Part shown: positions 19,570-28,833 of the stretch, piece by piece | Layout of the letters: the number at the start of each line of letters is the position of its first letter | How positions within the stretch are numbered: the first letter of the stretch is position 1 | Assembly (NCBI GenBank): GCA_018262705.1 | Contig: JADFDQ010000002.1 | Span: 124,001 to 188,000 of the forward strand | From: Xanthomonas sp. | GTDB taxonomy: Bacteria; Pseudomonadota; Gammaproteobacteria; Xanthomonadales; Xanthomonadaceae | Reading direction: 5' to 3' | Length of the DNA: 64,000 bases | Made by a program: the position numbers and the translations under genes | Notes under the pieces: generated by a model | The model's input: only the letters and a program-made list of their open reading frames with translations | Database searches by the model: none | What the model was told of the DNA's origin: nothing

Positions 19570-20814
19570 CTATTCATAGCGCAGCGCCTCCGCCGGGGCC
19601 GTGCGGGATGCGCGCCACGCCGGGTACAAGGTGGCGATGAAAGCCATCCCCAGCGCGATCAGTGCGATCACCGTCACATCGGAGGCCTGCAGATCGGTCG
19701 GCAAACCGGTGATGTAGTAGACGTCCTCCGGCAGCAGCTTGACGTGCAGCAGCAGTTCGATGCCGTGCAGGATCGCGTCCAGATTCAAGGTCAAGGTGAT
19801 GCCGCCGATGATGCCGGCGACGGTGCCGATGATTCCGATCAGGCTGCCCTGCACCATGAACACCTGCATCACCTTGCCCGGCGTCAGACCCAGCGTGCGC
19901 AGGATGGCGATGTCGGCCTGTTTGTCGGTCACCAGCATCACTTGCGAAGACACCAGATTGAAGGCGCCCATCGCCACCAGCAGCGACAGCAGGATCGCCA
20001 TCACCGTTTTTTCCATCTTCAGCGCGCGAAACAAATTGGCGTTGTCCTGGGTCCAGTCGCTGACCCGATACGGCCCCTTCAACGCCAGCGCCAGATCGCG
20101 CGCCACGTCGAAGGCCTGATCCATGTCGTGCATCCGCAGGCGTACGCCGGTGACGCCCTGCCCCATGCGCAGCACCCGCTGCAGGTCTTCGAGGTTGACC
20201 ACCGCCAGCCCCTTGTCGTATTCGTTGTAGCCGGCCTCGAAGATGCCGCTGACGCGAAAGCGCTTCATCGTCTGCACGCCGCCGACCGGCGTGCTGCGAA
20301 AATCCGCCAGCGTCACGATCACATCGTCGCCCACACCCACGCCCAGCCACAGCGCCAGCTCGCGGCCAAGCACGATATTGAAGCTGCCCGGCGTGAGTTC
20401 GGGGAGCTTGCCCTGCACCATCTTCTCCGGCAGCACCGACACCTTCGCTTCCTCGGCGGGAAGCACGCCGCGCACCATCGCCGGCTGGTTGTTGGCGCCG
20501 GAAATCAGCGCTTCCTTTTCGATGTAGGGCGCGGCACCGGCGACGCGCGCATCTTTCAGCGCCACCTGCACCGCACGCTGCCAGTCCTGCAGCGGTTCAC
20601 CGTAGCCGCTGACGGTGGCGTGCGCGGCCATCCCCAGCATGCGGTCGCGGATTTCCTTCTGGAAGCCGCTCATCACCGCCAGCGTGGTGATCAGCGCGGT
20701 CACGCCCAGCGCGATGCCGAGGATCGATGCCAGCGAGATGAAGGAAATGAAGCCGTTGCGACGTTTGGCGCGCAGGTAGCGCAGGCCGATGGCGACGGGG
20801 ACGGGTTTGTACAT
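19570..20814 (-). CDS. lolC: Lipoprotein-releasing ABC transporter permease
   Basis: A 414-residue permease of the LolC/LolE family. It has one N-terminal transmembrane helix (about 25-48), a periplasmic MacB-like domain, and an FtsX-type C-terminal block with three helices around 270-295, 320-345 and 380-400. Only one permease gene is present here, so the complex may contain two copies, as in LolF-type systems, or the second may be elsewhere. It is followed by lolD. Confidence 0.93.
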   Translation of the reverse strand: MYKPVPVAIGLRYLRAKRRNGFISFISLASILGIALGVTALITTLAVMSGFQKEIRDRMLGMAAHATVSGYGEPLQDWQRAVQVALKDARVAGAAPYIEKEALISGANNQPAMVRGVLPAEEAKVSVLPEKMVQGKLPELTPGSFNIVLGRELALWLGVGVGDDVIVTLADFRSTPVGGVQTMKRFRVSGIFEAGYNEYDKGLAVVNLEDLQRVLRMGQGVTGVRLRMHDMDQAFDVARDLALALKGPYRVSDWTQDNANLFRALKMEKTVMAILLSLLVAMGAFNLVSSQVMLVTDKQADIAILRTLGLTPGKVMQVFMVQGSLIGIIGTVAGIIGGITLTLNLDAILHGIELLLHVKLLPEDVYYITGLPTDLQASDVTVIALIALGMAFIATLYPAWRASRTAPAEALRYE

Positions 20815-20835
20815 GGGTGCCCTTGCAGTGACCGC

Positions 20836-21318
20836 CTATCCTGCCACCGAAGCCGTTTTCGATACAGCATCGAGCCGCTGCGCGGCCAGCCGCAGTTCAC
20901 GTCGCGTCGCTGCGTCCAGCACGTCCGGCCAGAACACGAGACGTCTGCGGCGCACAGCAGCAACCGGCTTCCAGTCGACGAACGCCAGCGGTCCGCGCCA
21001 ACGCAAACGCAGATCCGTGATCGGCAAGCCGTCGCACAACGGCGGCCCGCCCGAATGCGGCAGAGTCAATTCATGCTCCGGCAACGCCGCATACGCCCGC
21101 GCCGAACGGATGCCGAACCGGCAGGCCAGCAGCGCCATCGGCCACGCCGTCCATGCGGAAAAATCGCTGGCTAGAACAGAAAGCGGCGCCAGCAGCGCGA
21201 GCGCCCACAGCGCGCCCACGCAGACGTTCGATGGCTGCCAGAAGTAGCGCCCCAAAGCCGGCTCAGGGGCGGACTGGGAGGTTTCGGATCTGATCGACGA
21301 GTTCGACAAGGTCAGCAT
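20836..21318 (-). CDS. Small membrane protein, YgfX-like position
   Basis: A 160-residue protein with two adjacent hydrophobic segments (about 33-50 and 55-68, VGALWALALLAPLSVLA) and a basic cytoplasmic tail. It overlaps the end of sdhE by 56 bp on the same strand, and its size and topology match YgfX/CptA, which is paired with SdhE in enterobacteria. The sequence resemblance itself is weak, so the family is an inference from position. The true start may be further in than the ATG at 21318. Confidence 0.65.
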   Translation of the reverse strand: MLTLSNSSIRSETSQSAPEPALGRYFWQPSNVCVGALWALALLAPLSVLASDFSAWTAWPMALLACRFGIRSARAYAALPEHELTLPHSGGPPLCDGLPITDLRLRWRGPLAFVDWKPVAAVRRRRLVFWPDVLDAATRRELRLAAQRLDAVSKTASVAG

Positions 21319-21517
21319 CGGCGGGTTTTTCCAGTCCGGAAAGCCAGCGCCAGAGTATGTCGTCCTCGCAGCCCAGCAGCGTCAGGAAAACCTCCCGCTG
21401 CGGGATCGGAGTTTTCTGCCAACAGCGATCCAGCCAGCGCTTGAGCAGGATGTCCAATTCCAGCATCCCGCGCCGCGACCGCCAGCGAATCTTGTTGAGT
21501 TCAGTGTCTTCGTTCAT
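21263..21517 (-). CDS. sdhE: FAD assembly factor SdhE
   Basis: An 84-residue factor that promotes covalent attachment of FAD to SdhA. The diagnostic RGxxE motif is R16-G-M-L-E20, followed by LDILLKRWL, and the acidic helical C-terminus is normal. I start at ATG 21517 (MNEDTELNKIRWRSRRGM); an ATG six codons upstream is also possible. The longer open frame upstream runs through low-complexity pyrimidine-rich DNA and is unlikely to be coding. It lies just downstream of sdhB. Confidence 0.92.
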   Translation of the reverse strand: MNEDTELNKIRWRSRRGMLELDILLKRWLDRCWQKTPIPQREVFLTLLGCEDDILWRWLSGLEKPADADLVELVDQIRNLPVRP

Positions 21518-21637
21518 CGCGATCACAGGGTTCATGCCATACGCATCAGCCCGACCCCGGTTCCCGGTTCCCTGTCCCCGGTCCTTGTTCCACGCTTTCC
21601 CCTTGACCTCCGGCCTCTGGCCTCTGTCCCCTGCCAC

Positions 21638-22420
21638 TCACATCTTCCGCTCAACCATCAGCTTCTTGATTTCCGCAATCGCCTTGGCCGGGTTCAGGCC
21701 CTTCGGACAGGTGCGGGTGCAGTTCATGATGGTGTGGCAGCGGTACAGCTTGAACGGGTCTTCCAACTCGTCAAGACGGGCGCCGGTGTCTTCGTCGCGG
21801 CTGTCCACGATCCAGCGGTAGGCCTGCAGCAGGATCGCCGGGCCAAGGTAACGGTCGCCGTTCCACCAGTAGCTCGGGCAGGCGGTGGAACAGCAGGCGC
21901 ACAGGATGCATTCGTACAGGCCGTCAAGCTTCTTGCGGTCTTCCGGCGACTGCAGGCGCTCGCGGTCGGACGGCGCCGGCGACTGGGTGCGGATCCACGG
22001 CCGAATACTCGCGTACTGCGCGTAGAAATGTGTGAGGTCGGGCACCAGATCCTTCACCACCGGCATGTGCGGCAGCGGATGGATCTTGACGTCGCCCTTT
22101 TCGACCTTGTCGACGGCGCAGGTGCAGGCCAGCGTATTGGTGCCGTCGATGTTCATCGCGCACGACCCGCACACGCCCTCGCGGCAGGAGCGGCGGAAAG
22201 TCAGGGTCGGGTCGATCTCGTTCTTGATCTTGATCAGCGCATCCAGAACCATCGGCCCGCAGGCGGCCATGTCCACCTCGTAGGTGTCCATCCGCGGGTT
22301 TTCGTCGTCATCCGGCGACCAGCGGTAGATGTGGAAGGTGCGCGGTTTCTTCGCGCCGGGCGTAGGCCAGTGCTTGCCCTTCTGGATCTTCGAGTTTTTC
22401 GGTAGCGAGAATTCGGCCAT
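21638..22420 (-). CDS. sdhB: Succinate dehydrogenase iron-sulfur subunit
   Basis: Electron-transfer subunit of complex II, 260 residues. The 2Fe-2S ligands are C79, C84, C87 and C99 ([14 protein letters not shown]). The second half carries the [12 protein letters not shown] 4Fe-4S cluster and the C-terminal cysteines ([14 protein letters not shown]). It is separated from sdhA by 105 bp in which short ATCACAAATC-like words recur. The 120 bp downstream of it are rich in G on the mRNA strand. Confidence 0.97.
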   Translation of the reverse strand: MAEFSLPKNSKIQKGKHWPTPGAKKPRTFHIYRWSPDDDENPRMDTYEVDMAACGPMVLDALIKIKNEIDPTLTFRRSCREGVCGSCAMNIDGTNTLACTCAVDKVEKGDVKIHPLPHMPVVKDLVPDLTHFYAQYASIRPWIRTQSPAPSDRERLQSPEDRKKLDGLYECILCACCSTACPSYWWNGDRYLGPAILLQAYRWIVDSRDEDTGARLDELEDPFKLYRCHTIMNCTRTCPKGLNPAKAIAEIKKLMVERKM

Positions 22421-22525
22421 GGTGGATCCGTGCTGCGTAATTAGGAATTCGTGATTCGGGATCGGGCGGTTCGTTCTACTGTCATCAATTGCAAATCACC
22501 CATCACAAATCGCCAATCACAGTGA

Positions 22526-24319
22526 TCAATACACCCGTTTTGCGGGCGGCACCGACTTGACCTCGTCGGTCAGCGTCTGGGTGTGCACCGGACGCGAGTC
22601 GAACGCGGTTTTCCCGGCCGCGTCGACCTTGACCAGCGTATGTTTCATCCAGTGGACGTCGTCGCGCTCCGGGAAGTCCTCGCGCGCGTGGGCGCCGCGG
22701 CTCTCGGGGCGCTGCTCGGCCGAGTGCATGGTTGCCACCGCCTGCTCCAGCAGGTTGGCCAGCTCCAGTGTTTCGATCAGATCCGAGTTCCAGATCAGCG
22801 AACGGTCGGTGACGTGCACCTGCTCGAACGATTTGCGCACGGCGTCGATCTTGTCGCAGCCTTCCTTCAGCGATTCGGCGGTGCGGAACACGGCGGCGTC
22901 GACCTGCATGGTGCGCTGCATGTTCAGCCGGATCTGCGCGGTCGGCAGTTCGCCCTTGGCGTTGCGGATGCGGTCGAAGCGGTCCAGTGCCTTGTCGAGC
23001 ACGTCGCCCGGCAAATCCTTGTGCGGCGCATTCGGCGCATGGGTTTCACCACAGCGCTCGGCCACCGCACGCCCGAATACCACCAGATCCAGCAGCGAAT
23101 TCGAGCCGAGGCGGTTGCCGCCGTGCACGGACACGCAGGCCGCCTCGCCGATGGCGTACAGGCCCGGCACATGCACATCGTTGTCCTCGCCGACTTTTTG
23201 CACCACTTCGCCGTGATGGTTGGTCGGAATGCCGCCCATGCAGTAATGCGCAGTGGGGAGCACCGGGATGGGCTCCTTGGCGACGTCGACGCCGGCGAAG
23301 ATGCGCGCGGATTCGGCGATGCCGGGCAGGCGCTCGTGGATGACCTCCGGGCCGAGGTGCATCAGGTTGAGGAAAGCATGATCCTTGTGCTCACCGACGC
23401 CACGGCCTTCGCGGATTTCAATGGTGATCGCACGGCTGACCACGTCGCGCGAAGCCAGATCCTTGGCGCTGGGCGCATAGCGCTCCATGAAACGCTCGCC
23501 GGCCGAATTGGTGAGATAGCCGCCCTCGCCGCGCACGCCCTCGGTGATCAGGCAGCCGGCGCCGTAAATGCCGGTCGGATGGAACTGCATGAATTCCATA
23601 TCCTGCAGCGCAATCCCCGCGCGCAGCGCCATGCCGCCGCCGTCGCCGGTGCAGGTGTGGGCCGAGGTGCAGCTGAAATAGGTCCGTCCGTAGCCGCCGG
23701 TCGCCAGCACCACGCCGTGGGCGCGGAAGAAGTGCAGCGTGCCCTCGTTCATGTCGAGCGCAAGCACGCCGCAGCAGGCGCCGTCCTGGTCGAAGATCAG
23801 ATCGATGGCGAAGTATTCGACGAAGATCGTCGCGTTGTGGGCCAGCGCCTGCTGGTAAAGCGAATGCAGCATGGCGTGACCGGTGCGGTCGGCCGCCGCG
23901 CAGGTGCGCTGGGCGGTGCCCTTGCCATAGTGGGTGGTCATGCCGCCGAACGGACGCTGGTAGATGTGCCCGCTGTCCGTTCGCGAGAACGGCACGCCGA
24001 AGTGCTCGAGCTCGATCACAGCGCGCGGCGCGTTCTTGCACATGTACTCGATGGCGTCCTGATCGCCCAGCCAGTCGCCGCCCTTGACGGTGTCGTAGAA
24101 GTGGAAGCGCCAGTCGTCCTCGCCCATGTTGCCCAGCGCCGCGGCGATGCCGCCCTGCGCCGCCACGGTGTGGCTGCGGGTCGGGAAGACCTTGCTGATG
24201 CAGGCGGTCTTCAGCCCCTTGTCGGCAAGGCCCATGGTCGCGCGCAGTCCGGCGCCGCCGGCCCCGACCACCAGCATGTCGTACTTGTGTTCCTGAATCT
24301 TGTAAGCAGGCATCGGCAA
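22526..24319 (-). CDS. sdhA: Succinate dehydrogenase flavoprotein subunit
   Basis: Catalytic subunit oxidising succinate to fumarate, 597 residues. The FAD dinucleotide fold [11 protein letters not shown] is at 17-27, and the covalent-FAD histidine is H50 in SHTVAAQGG. The substrate region HPTGI and the [21 protein letters not shown] segment are intact. It starts directly after the sdhD stop (adjacent codons), so translation is coupled. Confidence 0.98.
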   Translation of the reverse strand: MPMPAYKIQEHKYDMLVVGAGGAGLRATMGLADKGLKTACISKVFPTRSHTVAAQGGIAAALGNMGEDDWRFHFYDTVKGGDWLGDQDAIEYMCKNAPRAVIELEHFGVPFSRTDSGHIYQRPFGGMTTHYGKGTAQRTCAAADRTGHAMLHSLYQQALAHNATIFVEYFAIDLIFDQDGACCGVLALDMNEGTLHFFRAHGVVLATGGYGRTYFSCTSAHTCTGDGGGMALRAGIALQDMEFMQFHPTGIYGAGCLITEGVRGEGGYLTNSAGERFMERYAPSAKDLASRDVVSRAITIEIREGRGVGEHKDHAFLNLMHLGPEVIHERLPGIAESARIFAGVDVAKEPIPVLPTAHYCMGGIPTNHHGEVVQKVGEDNDVHVPGLYAIGEAACVSVHGGNRLGSNSLLDLVVFGRAVAERCGETHAPNAPHKDLPGDVLDKALDRFDRIRNAKGELPTAQIRLNMQRTMQVDAAVFRTAESLKEGCDKIDAVRKSFEQVHVTDRSLIWNSDLIETLELANLLEQAVATMHSAEQRPESRGAHAREDFPERDDVHWMKHTLVKVDAAGKTAFDSRPVHTQTLTDEVKSVPPAKRVY

Positions 24320-24715
24320 TCAGCTCCCCAGCGCGATGCGCAGCACCGCAAGCACGCTGGCGATTCCGGCCAGCGCGCAGACAAGAATGGTGGCAATGTG
24401 CAGCACAACCGCGTTGAACGGCGTGTGCACGTAGTCTTCGATCACGACCTGCAGCCCCATTTTCGCGTGCCAGAACACCGACACCAGAAACAGGATCAGC
24501 ACGGTGGCGTTGATCGGATCGGCGACCAGGCCCTTGATGATCTCGTAATTGGCGCTGCGCAGGGTCAGCGCGATCCCGAGCAGCCACAGGGCAGACAGAC
24601 CGATCAGGATCGCGGTCACGCGCTGCCAGATGAAATGGTGGACGCCGTCCTTGCCGGAGCCCCAGTTGCGCGCGGTCTTGAGCGGATCGCGCAGATCGTC
24701 GATGCGGTTGGCCAT
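24320..24715 (-). CDS. sdhD: Succinate dehydrogenase membrane anchor subunit
   Basis: A 131-residue membrane anchor with three hydrophobic helices (about 32-51, 70-90 and 100-125). HAKMGLQVVIEDYVH is the SdhD signature region that contributes to quinone and heme binding. ATG at 24715 shares one base with the sdhC stop (TGATG). A longer upstream frame overlaps sdhC and is not used. Confidence 0.95.
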   Translation of the reverse strand: MANRIDDLRDPLKTARNWGSGKDGVHHFIWQRVTAILIGLSALWLLGIALTLRSANYEIIKGLVADPINATVLILFLVSVFWHAKMGLQVVIEDYVHTPFNAVVLHIATILVCALAGIASVLAVLRIALGS

Positions 24716-25107
24716 CACTGCCCCCAGCGCGTCAGGATGACGCCCCAAACGACCGCGGTGAGCACCACGCTGCCGATCATCGAGATCAGGCTGTTGCGGA
24801 CGAACTGCGGAATCCTGTAGCCCAGGCCGCCGTCCTGCAGCAGGTGGCGGATGCCATTGATCAGGTGATACGCCAGCGCCCAACTGAAGCCCAGCAGCAC
24901 CACCAGACCGGGAATCGAGCCGGCGATCTTGGTGAAAAAGGCCCAGCGTTCAGGCCCGGCAGCCAGTGACACCAGGCCGCAGGTCATGAACAGCGCACCA
25001 ACCGACAGGATGATGCCGGTCGCGCGGTGGTAGATCGAGGTCTGCATCTGCACCTGCCACTTGTAGATCTGCAGATGCGGCGAGAGAGGTCGTTCGCGGG
25101 TCGCCAT
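24715..25107 (-). CDS. sdhC: Succinate dehydrogenase cytochrome b556 subunit
   Basis: A 130-residue membrane subunit with three helices. The N-terminal signature RPLSPHLQIYKWQ is followed by SIYHRATGI, and the probable heme b ligand is His81 in YHLINGIRHL. It is first of the sdhCDAB operon. A start at ATG 25107 matches the family; longer frames run into the DUF1674 gene. Confidence 0.95.
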   Translation of the reverse strand: MATRERPLSPHLQIYKWQVQMQTSIYHRATGIILSVGALFMTCGLVSLAAGPERWAFFTKIAGSIPGLVVLLGFSWALAYHLINGIRHLLQDGGLGYRIPQFVRNSLISMIGSVVLTAVVWGVILTRWGQ

Positions 25108-25154
25108 GGGCGGTCGCTTCTCCGTGCTGGCGGCCGTGGCCGCGTGAACCTGTT

Positions 25155-25340
25155 TCAAAAATCGATGCAGCGACCGTCTTTTTCCCAGTCGCCGTAGCGG
25201 GTGGGTTCCAGCCCAGTCTTGCGTCCACCGTATTCCTGCGGAAGTTCGCTGGGTGTATTCGCAGTCGGACCGGCATCGGCTTGAGGCATGCGATCCTGAT
25301 CCTTCGCAACTTCGGATGGGTCTGTCATCGATGCATTCAT
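25155..25340 (-). CDS. DUF1674 protein, SDH assembly factor 4 type
   Basis: A 61-residue soluble protein ending in PTRYGDWEKDGRCIDF, the hallmark C-terminus of DUF1674, the bacterial relatives of mitochondrial SDHAF4, which helps mature flavinated SdhA. The gene lies 47 bp upstream of sdhC on the same strand, fitting that role. ATG at 25340 is preferred over a TTG three codons upstream. It is often missed because of its size. Confidence 0.85.
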   Translation of the reverse strand: MNASMTDPSEVAKDQDRMPQADAGPTANTPSELPQEYGGRKTGLEPTRYGDWEKDGRCIDF

Positions 25341-25549
25341 GATCGTCAAGTCTACGTCGCGAGGGCTTGTCAGGACAAGGCCGAATGCGTGTCGAACGCC
25401 GTGATGCGCGGCACATCATCTGCCGTCGACGGATGTTCCAATGGACAACTCGCAACCCACTCGGGGCAAACCCCGGCAGCGGCGCACCGTTGCGGCTGGG
25501 CTGGCGCAGCGCGCCGTCCCGCGGGATGATGCGCCATGGGAGGTGCTGG

Positions 25550-27166
25550 ATGACGCCTGTGCAATCGCCTGTTCAATCAGACGTCCTTGTCATTGGCGGG
25601 GGGCTGGCTGGCATCGTGACCGCGCTGGAATGCCTGCGTGCGGGCAAGCGCGTGACCCTGGTCGACCGCGACACGCCGGAGCGTTTCGGCGGGCTGGCGC
25701 GCTGGGCGTTCGGCGGCATGGCGCTGGTCGGCACGCCGCTGCAGGAGCGCGCGGGCATCCCGGATTCGCCGGAGCGTGCGCTGCGCGACTGGGTTCGCTT
25801 CGGCGAACTCGATCCCAACGACACCTGGCCCTATCTGTGGGCGCAGCACTATGTCGAACGCTCGCGCAACGACGTCCACGACTGGCTGGACGCCCACGGC
25901 ATCCGCTTCCTGCCTGCCGTCAATTGGGTCGAACGCGGGCGCTTCGGTGAAGGCAACAGCCTGCCGCGCTACCACGTCATCTGGGGCACGGCGCTGCGCA
26001 TGATCCACTGCCTGACCGCGGCCCTGCGCGAAGCCGGCGCCGGAGGCAGGCTCACCCTGCTGCACAACCACGCCGTGATCGGACTGGACTACGGGCAAAA
26101 CCGCATGGCCGGGGCGTTGGCCCGGGCCAACGACAGCGGCAGCGAAATCGCCCTCGAAGCACCGGTCGTGGTGCTGGCGATGGGCGGCATCAACGGCGAG
26201 CTTGCGCAGGCGCGGCGGAACTGGCCGTTCCAGCGCCCGCTGCCGACGCTGATGCTCAACGGCGCCAGTCCCTTGGCCGACGGCAAGCTGCACCAGATCG
26301 CCACCGGCTTTGGCGCGCAGATCACCCACGCCGGCGAAATGTGGAATTACGCGGCCGGAATCCCGCACCCCAAACCGCACTTTCCCGGCCACGGCCTGTC
26401 CTTGATCCCGTGCAAATCGGCGCTGTGGCTGGATCATCAGGGCAAGCGCATCGGCCCCGAGCCGCTGGTGACCGGCTTCGACACCCATTGGCTGTGCCGG
26501 CGCGTCGCCGAGCAGGACAAATCCTGGACCTGGCAACTGCTCAACCGCCGCATCGCGCTCAAGGAGTTCGCCATCTCCGGCGCCGAGCACAACCCGCGCA
26601 TCCGCGACCGCCAGTTCCTGCACTTCCTGAAGGAAACCCTGTTCGGCAATACGCGCCTAGTGGACCAGATGCAGCGCGAAGTGCCGCAATTCCTCGTCGA
26701 CGACAGCCTCGCCGGATTGGCGGCACGGATGAACGCGCTGAGCGGCGGCGAGCACGTCGATTCGGACGTGCTGCAGGCCACCGCCGACGCCTTCGATGCA
26801 AACTTCGTCGCCGGCGCCAGGCTTGAGAACGATGCCCAGCTGCGCGCGATCCTGCACGCACGCCAGTGGCGCCCGGACCGTTTGCGCACCTGCAAACCGG
26901 CGCCGCTGCAGCTGCGCGGCGACGGGCCGTTCATCGCCATCCAGACCCAGCTGATCACCCGCAAGAGTTTGGGAGGACTGCGCACCGACCTCGACAGTCG
27001 CGTGCTGGACGGCAACGACCAGCCGATCGACGGCCTGTACTGCGTCGGCGAAGCGGCCGGCTTCGGCGGCGGCGGCTCCTGCGGCAAGCGCTCGCTGGAA
27101 GGCACGTTCCTGCCCGGCTGCATCCTCACCGCGCGCGCCGCGGCGCGATCGATCCGCTTAGGCTGA
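25550..27166 (+). CDS. FAD-binding dehydrogenase (KstD/FrdA-like)
   Basis: A 538-residue flavoprotein of the FAD_binding_2 superfamily (3-ketosteroid dehydrogenase/fumarate reductase flavoprotein-like). The FAD dinucleotide fold is DVLVIGGGLAGIV at 11-23, and the second FAD motif GEAAGFGGGGSCGKRSLEG is near the C-terminus. ATG at 25550 has GGGAGG about 7 bases upstream; the frame extending further upstream is discounted. The stop is followed after 2 bp by the TPP-enzyme gene, so the two are almost certainly cotranscribed. The substrate is unknown. Confidence 0.88.
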   Translation: MTPVQSPVQSDVLVIGGGLAGIVTALECLRAGKRVTLVDRDTPERFGGLARWAFGGMALVGTPLQERAGIPDSPERALRDWVRFGELDPNDTWPYLWAQHYVERSRNDVHDWLDAHGIRFLPAVNWVERGRFGEGNSLPRYHVIWGTALRMIHCLTAALREAGAGGRLTLLHNHAVIGLDYGQNRMAGALARANDSGSEIALEAPVVVLAMGGINGELAQARRNWPFQRPLPTLMLNGASPLADGKLHQIATGFGAQITHAGEMWNYAAGIPHPKPHFPGHGLSLIPCKSALWLDHQGKRIGPEPLVTGFDTHWLCRRVAEQDKSWTWQLLNRRIALKEFAISGAEHNPRIRDRQFLHFLKETLFGNTRLVDQMQREVPQFLVDDSLAGLAARMNALSGGEHVDSDVLQATADAFDANFVAGARLENDAQLRAILHARQWRPDRLRTCKPAPLQLRGDGPFIAIQTQLITRKSLGGLRTDLDSRVLDGNDQPIDGLYCVGEAAGFGGGGSCGKRSLEGTFLPGCILTARAAARSIRLG

Positions 27167-27168
27167 AC

Positions 27169-28830
27169 ATGCCCAACGGCGCCCAAGCCCTGCTGAAGAC
27201 GCTGGCCGATGCCGGGATCGAAGTCTGCTTCAGCAATCCCGGCACCAGCGAAATGCATTTCGTCGCCGCGCTCGACGCCGAGCCGCGGATGCGCGCCGTG
27301 CTGTGCCTGTTCGAGGGCGTGGCCACCGGCGCCGCCGACGGCTACGCGCGGATGGCTGGAAAACCGGCCGCGACCCTGCTTCACCTGGGCTGCGGCCTCG
27401 GCAACGGGCTGGCCAATCTGCACAACGCGCGCAAGGGCAAGGTGCCGGTGCTCAACATCGTCGGCGACCACGCCACCGACCACGTCAAGTTTGATGCCCA
27501 GCTGCAGTCCGACATTGAAACCGTGGCACGCAACGTTTCGCCCGGTTTCGTGCGCACTTCGCAAAGCACCGCCGCGCTGTGTGCCGATGCAGTCGATGCC
27601 ATCCAGGCCGCGCGCGGCCTGCCCGGACAGGTGGCGACGCTGATCCTGCCGGCCGACGTGAGCTGGGGCGAAGGCGGCCAGCCCTGCCCACCGCCTCCCG
27701 CACCGAATCCGCAGCCGGCGGACGCAGCCACGGTTGCCGCAATCGTCGACGCTCTTCGCAGCAGCGGCAAATGCGCCCTGCTGCTGGGCGGTCAGGCGCT
27801 GCGCGAGCGCGGGCTGCTGGCCGCGGCAAAAATCGCCGCACATTCCGGCGTGCAGCTGTTTTCCGAAGTCTTTCCCACCCGTCTCGAACGCGGCGCCGGA
27901 CTGCCCGCCGTCGAGCGCATCGCCTATCTCGCGGAAATGGCGATGCTGCAACTTGCCGGCATCGAGCATCTGGTTCTGGTCGACGCCAAATCGCCGGTCT
28001 CGTTCTTCGCTTATCCCGGCAAGCCCAGCGACCTGGTGCCGGAAGGCTGCAGCGTGCACACGCTGGCTACGCCCGCGCAGGACGCCGCCGCCAGCCTCGA
28101 AGCGCTGGCCGAAGCGCTGGGCGCGGCCCGGACGCAGCCCGTGCTGCAGCCGGCGCAGCGGCCGTCGCGACCGCGCGGCAAGCTGACCGCGCCGAAGGTG
28201 TGCAAGGCGGTGGGCCATCTGCTGCCGGAGCGCGCAATCCTCGTCGACGAGGCCATCACTTCGGGACTGATGCTTGGTGTGATGACACAGGGCACGCCGC
28301 GCCACGACCTGCTCACTCTCACCGGCGGCGCGATCGGGCAAGGCTTGCCGAACGCGGTGGGTGCGGCGATTGCCTGCCCTGATCGCAAGGTGATTGCCCT
28401 GGTCGGCGACGGCGCGGCGATGTACACGGTGCAAGCGCTGTGGACGATGGCGCGCGAGCAGCTCGATGTCACCGCCATCATTTTCAACAACGCCAGCTAT
28501 TCGGTGCTCAACGTCGAACTGGATCGGGTCGGTGCCGGCAACAGCGGCGGCCCGAAGGCGCGCGCCCAACTCGATCTGCATGGGCCGGTGCTGGACTTCA
28601 CCGAACTGGCCAAAGGCATGGGCGTGGCCGCCACCCGTGCGACCACCGCCAGCGCGTTTTGCTCGGCCTTCGAAAATGCCCTTGTCCACCCCGGCCCGCA
28701 CCTGATCGAAGCGGTGGTGCCGGAATCGCTCAGCGGCGCCAAACGCCGCGTCCTGCCGTGGCTGCTGCGCTCGCTGCCCAGCCTGCCGAAATCGCTGGCG
28801 CTGGCGCTCAAGCGCAAGATCGCGCCGTAG
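27169..28830 (+). CDS. Acetolactate synthase-like TPP enzyme
   Basis: A 553-residue thiamine-diphosphate enzyme of the acetolactate synthase large-subunit family. The N-terminal Pyr domain has the catalytic Glu in LFEGVATGAADGYARM, and the C-terminal PP domain has the GDGAAMYT...NNASYSVL TPP/Mg motif. No small regulatory subunit is adjacent, and it is coupled to a FAD dehydrogenase (2-bp gap) rather than to ilv genes, so a role outside valine/isoleucine synthesis is likely. ATG at 27169 is chosen; the open frame upstream of it overlaps the FAD gene in another phase. Confidence 0.88.
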   Translation: MPNGAQALLKTLADAGIEVCFSNPGTSEMHFVAALDAEPRMRAVLCLFEGVATGAADGYARMAGKPAATLLHLGCGLGNGLANLHNARKGKVPVLNIVGDHATDHVKFDAQLQSDIETVARNVSPGFVRTSQSTAALCADAVDAIQAARGLPGQVATLILPADVSWGEGGQPCPPPPAPNPQPADAATVAAIVDALRSSGKCALLLGGQALRERGLLAAAKIAAHSGVQLFSEVFPTRLERGAGLPAVERIAYLAEMAMLQLAGIEHLVLVDAKSPVSFFAYPGKPSDLVPEGCSVHTLATPAQDAAASLEALAEALGAARTQPVLQPAQRPSRPRGKLTAPKVCKAVGHLLPERAILVDEAITSGLMLGVMTQGTPRHDLLTLTGGAIGQGLPNAVGAAIACPDRKVIALVGDGAAMYTVQALWTMAREQLDVTAIIFNNASYSVLNVELDRVGAGNSGGPKARAQLDLHGPVLDFTELAKGMGVAATRATTASAFCSAFENALVHPGPHLIEAVVPESLSGAKRRVLPWLLRSLPSLPKSLALALKRKIAP

Positions 28831-28833
28831 GCT

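Noticed and set aside
26437..28701. A 754-codon minus-strand frame opposite the TPP enzyme and FAD dehydrogenase
   Set aside because: Antisense to genes with intact catalytic motifs; no recognisable family.
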